Shown: positions 51,515 to 58,393 of the stretch, one piece after another
Position numbering within the stretch: the stretch's first letter is position 1
Layout: each line of letters opens with the position of its first letter
Origin: Lachnospiraceae bacterium
GTDB taxonomy: Bacteria > Bacillota > Clostridia > Lachnospirales > Lachnospiraceae
Direction of reading: 5' to 3'
Assembly: GCA_022845895.1 (NCBI GenBank)
Contig: AP025573.1
Span: forward strand, 1,832,501-1,896,500
DNA: 64,000 nucleotides
Notes under the pieces: model-generated
The model's input: the letters and a program-made list of their open reading frames with translations, nothing else
Databases searched by the model: none
Told to the model about the DNA's origin: nothing
Made by a program: the position numbers and the translations under genes

Positions 51515-52333
51515 ATGTGGGTTTAGTGAAGTAGGGCGCCGCTGGGGAGGTATGGGGCATCTGCTCCGATGCGTCCGGGAACTGCGACTATCACACAGAT
51601 TCCTAAGCCTGTGGAATGTTCGCCGATTGCGGCTCTCATCCCACAAGCCAAGGAATCTGGTGAGGATTCTCCGTCCCTCCCGCTTATACCTTCGCATCTG
51701 TCCCATACCTCCCCATCGGCTATCTACTTTACTGGCATGGGCGGGGCGGTTGTGTGACACTATTGGCTGATGGAAGGGATTTGGTTGTGTCAGCATAGTG
51801 ATAAAGGGCTAAGCCCTTTGCCGAAAAGAAATTCTAATATGAAGAAGAGCCGGAATCAGGTACGAGGATGTTTATGAGATGACATCCCTTGCCTGATTCC
51901 GGCTCTTCTTGCAGCAACGGCGTGCTCGCCTCGCTGCAATTGATTCACAACGAACAGATTCGCCAGCCTGATTCATATAGACTTGCAAAACTCTTATCAT
52001 TCATCTGCTCTTTGTGTTATTCACATTAAGCTTGTGATATTTTATCACTCAACTAACGCAGCCAGCGTTCATCCGCTGGCCAGTAACGTCACACAACCGC
52101 ACTCGCCCTTGTTAAGTGAAGTAGATAGCGGGCGGGGAGCCGGGTGGGAGATGCGCAGGTGCAAGCGGAAGAGGCGGAGAATCCTTTCCGTAGCCCTTAT
52201 CCTGCGGGATGCAAGCCGCAATCGGCGCACATACCGGAGGGTTAGGGATACGTGAAATAGTCGAAGCCTCGGACGCATCGGAGCAGATGCCACCCGGCTC
52301 CCAGTCCGCAGCCACTTTACTAAACTCACATTA
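51512..52333 (-). repeat. Composite dispersed repeat 2 (full length, opposite orientation to repeat 1)
   Basis: Left arm C (about 51512-51800) matches arm B of repeat 1; right arm D (about 52065-52333, inverted) matches arm A. A perfect 19-bp inverted repeat lies between (51842-51860 with 51892-51910). Arm C has its own perfect 14-bp stem (51543-51556 with 51702-51715). Both ends coincide with stop codons of the convergent genes leuA and the amidohydrolase. Arm C is complete where arm B is deleted, and the spacer between hairpin and arm D is longer here. No credible gene inside. This accounts for the 816-bp gap. Confidence 0.88.
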
Positions 52334-53569
52334 CATGAACATATTGCCGGTTCCTACATATCGTATTCCATTTTCAAATACTTTCCTGCCGCCGAGTGTA
52401 ACGAGCTTTACGTCGTTCAGACAGGTGATGTCCTTGCTCAGGTCGCCGCCTACGACGAGGAGATCTGCATCCAGTCCCTCTTTTACAAGACCGCGTTCGT
52501 CCTCCACGCCAAGTACCTTCGCGGGATTATAAGTCGCTGTCTGAATCGCCTGTACCGGAGTGATGCCGTATTCAACCATATACTGCAGCTCACGGGGAAG
52601 CGGCAGAAGAGGGGACTGGTACATGACCATATCTGTTCCTGCGATTACGGTTATTCCTGTGTCGTAGAATTCTTTGAAATGTTCTTTATAAGCTTTGTAT
52701 GCCGGTTCAAAATACTGGTAATCTTTCATCTCTTTCTGCATAACCGGATCATTGACCGGGGCACCTGCATTCTTTTCCAGGTTCTCCTTGCAGATATCGT
52801 AAAGGAGTGTATAAGCCATGATTGTCGGTGTCCACGCGATGCCCTTTTCCGCCATCTGCTTTGCGTGGTCAAGGGTCATGAACGTGGCATGCTCAATGGT
52901 GTCGAAACCTGCATCGATACACATCTGTATGCCTGGATTTGTCCCGGCATGGACACCACATTTGATTCCACGTCTGTGGCATTCATCTACCGCGGCGTCT
53001 AATTCCTCCTGGGTATACTCCGGGATATGAGAACGGTGGGTAGTCAGTATCTTTACCCATTCGGCGCCGTCACGGACCTGCCTGCGGATTTCCCTGCGGA
53101 CTTCCCACGGACCGTCAACCTGTGCGACTTCTTCCCATCCGTGTCCTCCGGACATGCACATGCCTGTATCCGTATGGGTTATATGAGGAATGGTTACAAA
53201 CCCTTTCTCGGCCGCCAGCTTCAGATTCTTGCATACCCCGTGGGCAGAAGACATATCGCGGACAGAAGTGATTCCACGCTCAAAAGCAGACTGCGCGTGC
53301 TGCAGCGCATAGAGCATGACAAGCTGGGATCCATAATTGAAGCTGTCCGGCTGAGAATACCAGTAAGCAAGGTGGACATGCATATCAAACAGGCCTGGAA
53401 GAAGAGTGGCATCTCCATAATCCTTATATTCTTCCTCCGGGAACTCTTTCATAAGTATTTCCTTAGCCCCGATTCTTTTGATCTTACCGTCAGCCCCGGT
53501 AAGAACTGCTTTGTTTTCAAGGACAGACTTGCCATCGCCTGTCATCAGATATCTTGCTGCAATAATCAT
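52331..53569 (-). CDS. Amidohydrolase-family metal-dependent hydrolase
   Basis: 412 residues from the ATG at 53569 (AAGGAGG upstream). Metal-binding segments: GLFDMHVHLAYW near residue 60, KCGVHAGTNPG, HATFMTLDHA, and GTDMVMYQSPL. The family includes imidazolonepropionase-like enzymes and Xaa-Pro dipeptidases of the amidohydrolase type. Beside aminopeptidase P and a peptide transporter, a dipeptidase role is likely but not proven. The stop codon is the end of composite repeat 2. Confidence 0.85.
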   Translation of the reverse strand: MIIAARYLMTGDGKSVLENKAVLTGADGKIKRIGAKEILMKEFPEEEYKDYGDATLLPGLFDMHVHLAYWYSQPDSFNYGSQLVMLYALQHAQSAFERGITSVRDMSSAHGVCKNLKLAAEKGFVTIPHITHTDTGMCMSGGHGWEEVAQVDGPWEVRREIRRQVRDGAEWVKILTTHRSHIPEYTQEELDAAVDECHRRGIKCGVHAGTNPGIQMCIDAGFDTIEHATFMTLDHAKQMAEKGIAWTPTIMAYTLLYDICKENLEKNAGAPVNDPVMQKEMKDYQYFEPAYKAYKEHFKEFYDTGITVIAGTDMVMYQSPLLPLPRELQYMVEYGITPVQAIQTATYNPAKVLGVEDERGLVKEGLDADLLVVGGDLSKDITCLNDVKLVTLGGRKVFENGIRYVGTGNMFM

Positions 53570-53602
53570 TGTCAAAACCTCCTTATTTCGCTTACAATCT
53601 AG

Positions 53603-53628
53603 AACCGGCATTGGGTAAAAGTGCCGGT
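53603..53628 (-). terminator. Hairpin between aminopeptidase P and amidohydrolase genes
   Basis: Perfect 7-bp arms ACCGGCA / TGCCGGT around a 12-nt loop, without a clear T-run. Probably a processing or partial-termination hairpin within a shared transcript. Confidence 0.4.
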
Positions 53629-53639
53629 TCAGTCTCAAT

Positions 53640-55427
53640 TTAAACTGCGCGTGTATATTCCTTCAGCCATTCTCGTTCTTCATCATTCAGATGCGGGCCT
53701 ATCTTCTCATATACATCTTTATGATAATGGTTCAGCCACTCCCGTTCGGACCTGCTCATCTCTTCCGGGTCGATTCCATCCAGGTCGATTGGAGCAAAGG
53801 TAATCGTCTCAAAATGCATGAATTGGCCATACTTGTTCTGAACGCCTTTACGCACGATAAACTCATTTTCAATGCGGATGCCAAACTGGCCATCCTCATA
53901 GATGCCAGGCTCATCTGTGATTACCATGCCTTCTTCCAGCTGATGGTGCTCGTTCTTGCTCGGAACGACGTACCAGCGGAATCCTGTCGGAGGCTCGTGG
54001 ACATTGGCAAGGTAGCCGACGCCATGTCCGGTACCGCACTGGAAGTCAAGATCCAGATCCCAGATAGGCCCTCTTGCAAGTACATCAAGATTGTATCCAT
54101 AGCAGCCGTACAGGAATTTGGCGCGGGAGAGATTCATCATGGCGCGCACGACGGCAGTAAAGTATTTCTTCAACTGTGCGTCTACAGAGCCGAGGACAAA
54201 GGTTCTTGTTATATCGGTGGAGCCTTCATAATATCCGCCGCCCGTATCGTTTAGGAATAACGCCCCGGCCTTCAGCTTGACATCCGTCTCTTCGCTCGGA
54301 GAGTAGTGCATCATGGCCGCGTGGTCTGCATAGGCGCAGAGAGGTTCGAAGCTGTCTCTTATGTAGCCTTCCTGCTCGGCGCGGAACTGTGTCAGCTTCT
54401 CGGCTGAGCTGAGCTCAGTGATGGTCTCCTTGTCATAACGGGTCTTCACCCAGTGCATGAACTTCGTGACAGCTACGCCGTCTTTGATATGTGCGGCCTT
54501 GATATTCTCAAGCTCTACCGGATTCTTCATGGCTTTCATAAGAATCGTAGGATTGGGGGCGGTCACGATATTGCACGGAATGCTCTTGAAAAGAGCATAG
54601 TTCATCTTCATCGGGTCGATCAGGATGGTCTCGCATGTATCCAGTTCTTTAATATCGCTGTAGATATCGTTATATGGGTGGATAGTTACATTAACTTTAT
54701 CCAATTCTTCGTGGATCCGGTCATCCAGCTTGCTGTCGTCCACGTACAGATCAACCCCATCCATCCTGACGACGGCGTAGGAGAGCAGAAGCGGGAAGAA
54801 ATCAATATCATCACCCCGCAGGTTCAGAAGCCAGCATACATCATCCAGAGATGCGACAGCATGCAGCGTCGCCCCGTTATCCTTCATGACTTCACGGACA
54901 CGTGAGAGCTTGGACACGGCACTTTCCCCGGAGTATTTCTCTTCCAGGAAGAAAGCCGGCTTATCGGAGAGCGGCGGCCTGTCCGCCCAGACCGTATCAA
55001 TCATGTCTTCCGAATAATCGAGACGAATGCCCTTAGGGGTGAGGGCTTCCTCATATTCGCATCCCTCCTCCATGGACAGTACACGACCGTCAAATGCGAC
55101 CGTCCCGCCTTCAGGAACCACATCGGTCAGATATTCCGTCACCGACGGAGTGTCCCCGACGAACATCTTCATCAGGCGGACACCACTGCCTTTTAATTCA
55201 TTGGTGGCCTGGAAGAAGTATCTGCCATCGGTCCAGAGGCCCGCATCATCCATCGTGATGACAGCCGTCCCGTAGGAGCCGCTGAAGCCTGTAATAAATT
55301 TTCTTGCTTTAAAATGTTCTCCGACATATTCGCTCTGGTGGAAATCGGCGGTGGGAACGACATATGCGTCAATCTTCTTTTCAGCCATCAGAGCGCGCAG
55401 CCTGGAAATTCTTTCTGATACGTTCAT
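53640..55427 (-). CDS. Aminopeptidase P family protein (M24)
   Basis: 595 residues from the ATG at 55427 (CAAGGAGG upstream). Two creatinase-like N-terminal domains (about 1-310) precede the M24 metallopeptidase domain with its ligands in FLNDTGGGYYEGSTDITRTF, GTGHGVGYL, ITDEPGIYEDG and RIENEF. It removes an N-terminal residue before proline. It lies in a peptide-use cluster with a POT transporter; its promoter shares a block with that of the transporter. Confidence 0.93.
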   Translation of the reverse strand: MNVSERISRLRALMAEKKIDAYVVPTADFHQSEYVGEHFKARKFITGFSGSYGTAVITMDDAGLWTDGRYFFQATNELKGSGVRLMKMFVGDTPSVTEYLTDVVPEGGTVAFDGRVLSMEEGCEYEEALTPKGIRLDYSEDMIDTVWADRPPLSDKPAFFLEEKYSGESAVSKLSRVREVMKDNGATLHAVASLDDVCWLLNLRGDDIDFFPLLLSYAVVRMDGVDLYVDDSKLDDRIHEELDKVNVTIHPYNDIYSDIKELDTCETILIDPMKMNYALFKSIPCNIVTAPNPTILMKAMKNPVELENIKAAHIKDGVAVTKFMHWVKTRYDKETITELSSAEKLTQFRAEQEGYIRDSFEPLCAYADHAAMMHYSPSEETDVKLKAGALFLNDTGGGYYEGSTDITRTFVLGSVDAQLKKYFTAVVRAMMNLSRAKFLYGCYGYNLDVLARGPIWDLDLDFQCGTGHGVGYLANVHEPPTGFRWYVVPSKNEHHQLEEGMVITDEPGIYEDGQFGIRIENEFIVRKGVQNKYGQFMHFETITFAPIDLDGIDPEEMSRSEREWLNHYHKDVYEKIGPHLNDEEREWLKEYTRAV

Positions 55428-55466
55428 TCGATATACCTCCTTGAAAAAACCTCTTTTTATATCATA

Positions 55467-55495
55467 AATGTACCACAAAACAGACTAAAGTACAA
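55467..55495 (-). promoter_or_regulatory. Promoter of the aminopeptidase P gene with shared block
   Basis: On the minus strand TTGTAC (55490-55495), 17-bp spacer, TACATT (55467-55472). The -35 box and spacer match those at 57067-57089 at 20 of 23 positions, including TAGTCTG and TTTGTG. Confidence 0.6.
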
Positions 55496-55545
55496 ACCGA
55501 AGTATTAAAAATGTGAAATTATAAATGATGCAGCTTAAGGAAAGG

Positions 55546-55592
55546 CAAAAAAACAGAACTCATGAGCCGGAGTCCCGGCATGAGCTCTGCTT
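55546..55592 (-). terminator. Intrinsic terminator of the peptide transporter gene
   Basis: On the minus strand a long GC-rich stem (CAGAGCTCATGCCGG with CCGG-CTCATGAGTTCTG) followed by seven Ts, 20 bp after the transporter stop. Confidence 0.88.
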
Positions 55593-55610
55593 TCATCCAT
55601 ATTCAGTTGA

Positions 55611-56975
55611 TTATTCGGATTGTTCCAGCTTATCAAGCTTGCCGCTGAAAATCCAAAGGATTAAGCCAAGCGCAATTACGACAACTGCAAGTCCGCCATA
55701 TCCTTTTGCGAATGCGATGGTCTTTAACCATGCATATACAGGCGGATAAGCATACTGTGCGATAAATACCGCGATTGGCCAGAAGCCTAACAGAAGACCA
55801 AGTACCTTCGCAGGCGCAATCTTGGAGATGAAGGAGTTCCCCAGAGGGGAGAATACCATTTCTCCGACTGACATCAGCAGGCAAACAAGGGCTAACCATA
55901 AGACAGAAGCCTGACCTTCACCTCTGATAATATCAGCGATAACCATTACGATATAGGATACACCTACAAGCATCGTGCCAAGAGCAGTCTTCTTGAACAT
56001 ACTCATGTCACCCTTCGGACGCTTCGCCATCTTAGCCCAAAGCACAGCGAGTGCCGGCCCTAAGATGATACATACGAGAGCGTTGATGGAGTCGAACCAT
56101 GATGTAGGTATCTGGAAGTTGCCGATATACCAGTTCGCATGGTTCAGGAAGGAAGCACCGTCGCCATAACCGAAATAATAGTACGCAGGCATGTAGGCCA
56201 TGTACCATACCATCCAGAACACGGCGGAGAACAGCGTTACAAGGATAACGGCGATAATACGTTTCCAGTCGCCGGATGTAAGCGGCTTGGACTCTTCAGC
56301 ATCTTTCTTGTCCTTAGCTACGAACTCTCTCTGGTCATGCTTGAATGGTTTCTTGCCGGCGTCGCCAAGAGCTCTGCCGTTGAAGATGAACCATGCAGCA
56401 TCGATAAATAAGAAGATAGCACATACTAAGAATACTGTGTTGAAGCTTAACTTAAGTCCGCCAAGTCCTGTCGTTGCTGTGATGGCAAGGAACGTCGTAC
56501 CGATGAAGGAACCGATATTAACGAAAGAATACTGAATTGAGAAAGCTGAGTTCAATTCATCCTTATCGTGGAATAACAGTCCGTTGACACCGGATAAGTT
56601 CCCTTTGAACAGCCCGGTACCAATTGATACGAGAACAATCATTGCCCACACAAGACCCATAGAGTGGGCCTGCCATGTACACAGGTATCCAATCCCCATC
56701 AAAATCATACCTGCAGCGACGCAAATTCTCGGGCTTAACCAGTGGTCCGCTATGTATCCGCCGAACATAGGCGTGATGTACGTCCATGCTACGAAGGAAG
56801 CAGACATGGCAGCACCTTCTACATCGGTAAGACCAAGTCCACCTTTGGCAGCCTCAGTTGCAATCCAGATGGCCAACAGGTATTTCACTGTGTAGAATGC
56901 CAGACGCTCGAATGTAAATCCGAGAGCACAAACATAGAAGCCAAACGGTCTACGTTTCTTTACTGCTGTTTCCAT
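55611..56975 (-). CDS. POT/PTR-family peptide:proton symporter
   Basis: 454 residues with about 12-14 membrane helices. The first helix carries the FERLAFYTVKYLL motif (E-x-x-E-R-F-x-Y-Y type) that binds protons; GGYIADHWLSPR and GTGLFKGNLSGVNGLLF are the other POT marks. A central cytoplasmic loop is charged (about 215-240). It imports di- and tripeptides for the peptidases downstream. Its own promoter and terminator enclose it. TTGGGAGGTAATAAG ribosome-binding site. Confidence 0.9.
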   Translation of the reverse strand: METAVKKRRPFGFYVCALGFTFERLAFYTVKYLLAIWIATEAAKGGLGLTDVEGAAMSASFVAWTYITPMFGGYIADHWLSPRICVAAGMILMGIGYLCTWQAHSMGLVWAMIVLVSIGTGLFKGNLSGVNGLLFHDKDELNSAFSIQYSFVNIGSFIGTTFLAITATTGLGGLKLSFNTVFLVCAIFLFIDAAWFIFNGRALGDAGKKPFKHDQREFVAKDKKDAEESKPLTSGDWKRIIAVILVTLFSAVFWMVWYMAYMPAYYYFGYGDGASFLNHANWYIGNFQIPTSWFDSINALVCIILGPALAVLWAKMAKRPKGDMSMFKKTALGTMLVGVSYIVMVIADIIRGEGQASVLWLALVCLLMSVGEMVFSPLGNSFISKIAPAKVLGLLLGFWPIAVFIAQYAYPPVYAWLKTIAFAKGYGGLAVVVIALGLILWIFSGKLDKLEQSE

Positions 56976-57060
56976 ACTTATTACCTCCCAATATTAGGTT
57001 ATTATTTTGTTTTAAATATCTGGAACCCCACCAGCAATATTTAAAACTTTATCGAGATAG

Positions 57061-57089
57061 ATGATAGCACAAATCAGACTATAGTACAA
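57061..57089 (-). promoter_or_regulatory. Promoter of the peptide transporter gene with shared block
   Basis: On the minus strand TTGTAC (57084-57089), 17-bp spacer, TATCAT (57061-57066). The block holds ACTATAGT, a short palindrome just inside the -35 box. The rest of the gap 56976-57314 contains only AT-rich sequence and a possible ECF promoter (TGTAAC near 57267) for the sigma gene. Confidence 0.6.
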
Positions 57090-57314
57090 CTCGTTTTTAA
57101 GAAAAAGTTAATAATTATTTTAGGAATTTATTGGAGTTTTGGCAAGGTGATTTGGCGCTGTATTAGCATGCTAAAGGCAAATGGTAAATAATTAACACTC
57201 TATTTATGGAGGCATGTGCTATACTTTAATCTGGAATATATTACGTCCAAAACAGGAAAATAATTTGTAACAAAACAAGGATTGCGCACTCTTATATATA
57301 AGGAGGCAGGGCAG

Positions 57315-57812
57315 ATGGATGAATTCGAAGAGATCTATACAAGGAATCTGAAAAGTGTATACCGTTTTCTGCTTAAGCTCAGCGGCAGTCCGGATCTTGC
57401 GGAAGAGCTGACACAGGAGACATTCTGTCTTGCATTTGAACATCTGGACCAGTTCCGGGGTACATGCAAGATATCGGTCTGGCTCTGTCAGATTGCCAAG
57501 CATTCTTATTATGCGTGGTGCCAAAAGAACAAGGCTCTGGCACCGGAGGAGAGTCTGGAAGGATATATGAGCAGGGACAATGTAGAGGCAGCGGTGGTAG
57601 ATGCGGACCAGAGAAGGCGGATTCATGAGATACTGCACGGTCTTGCGGAGCCATATAAGGAAGTGTTTACCCTGCGGGTGATGGGTGAGCTGTCGTGCCG
57701 GGATATCAGCCGGCTCTTTGGCAAGTCGGAATCCTGGGTAAGGGTCACCTGCTACAGGGCAAAGCGTATGATTCAGGAAAGGTTAGGAGGAGACGGAGAT
57801 GACGAACTGTAA
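57315..57812 (+). CDS. ECF-type RNA polymerase sigma factor
   Basis: 165 residues from the ATG at 57315 (AAGGAGGCAGGGC upstream). Region 2 spans about 6-70 (YRFLLKLSGSPDLAEELTQE, ISVWLCQIAKHSYYAW); region 4 spans about 105-160 (LRVMGELSCRDISRLFGKSESWVRV). It overlaps the anti-sigma gene by 14 bp. Together they likely control the ABC genes that follow, perhaps in response to cell-envelope attack. A TGTAAC box near 57267 could be an autoregulated promoter. Confidence 0.9.
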   Translation: MDEFEEIYTRNLKSVYRFLLKLSGSPDLAEELTQETFCLAFEHLDQFRGTCKISVWLCQIAKHSYYAWCQKNKALAPEESLEGYMSRDNVEAAVVDADQRRRIHEILHGLAEPYKEVFTLRVMGELSCRDISRLFGKSESWVRVTCYRAKRMIQERLGGDGDDEL

Positions 57813-58341
57813 CATAATACAAGATCTGCTGCCGCTTTATCTGGACGATGCCTGCAGCAAGGAGAGCAGGGAGCTTGTGGAGGAACATCTCGCGCAGTGC
57901 GCCATATGCAGAAAGCAGAAAATGATGATGGAGCAGGGGATAGAATTTGAGGAAGACTTCATGGCACAAAATCTGAAAGAAGAGAAGCTGCTGGAGGAAG
58001 GGAAGAAGTATATTGAACAGAAAGCAAAAAAAGATATTCTCGTAAAAGCGGCTTATGTGGATGTCGTTCTTAACATCCTGAGCATTGTCCTTACCGCCAT
58101 GTATATACGGAAAATAGCGGGGGAAGGACTTTTGATGGAATACATGTTTTCTTATGGCCCATTGCTGCCCGCCGTTCTCATCATGTTTCTCGTAGCGGAG
58201 TATGTATTTCTTGTAAGGGACAGAACTAATAAAGAGACCTTTGTATCACAGATGATGGCTGCCGCCTCAATCTTACTAAAAGCCGCCTGCCTCGTAATCG
58301 CCGGCATCATAGGCATCGCGATTCTGGTCGCGGGCATATGA
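57799..58341 (+). CDS. Anti-sigma factor with N-terminal zinc finger
   Basis: 180 residues. The N-terminal zf-HC2/ZAS domain starts MTNCNIIQDLLPLYLDDACS and holds the H-x3-C-x2-C motif in EEHLAQCAIC. Three hydrophobic helices follow (about 80-100, 115-135 and 155-180). It binds the ECF factor at the membrane until a signal releases it. Coupled to the sigma gene by overlap. Confidence 0.85.
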   Translation: MTNCNIIQDLLPLYLDDACSKESRELVEEHLAQCAICRKQKMMMEQGIEFEEDFMAQNLKEEKLLEEGKKYIEQKAKKDILVKAAYVDVVLNILSIVLTAMYIRKIAGEGLLMEYMFSYGPLLPAVLIMFLVAEYVFLVRDRTNKETFVSQMMAAASILLKAACLVIAGIIGIAILVAGI

Positions 58342-58393
58342 TGTACCTTCATGCGGCTATGAAATGCAGCTTTATAATTAGGGAGGGACAGCG

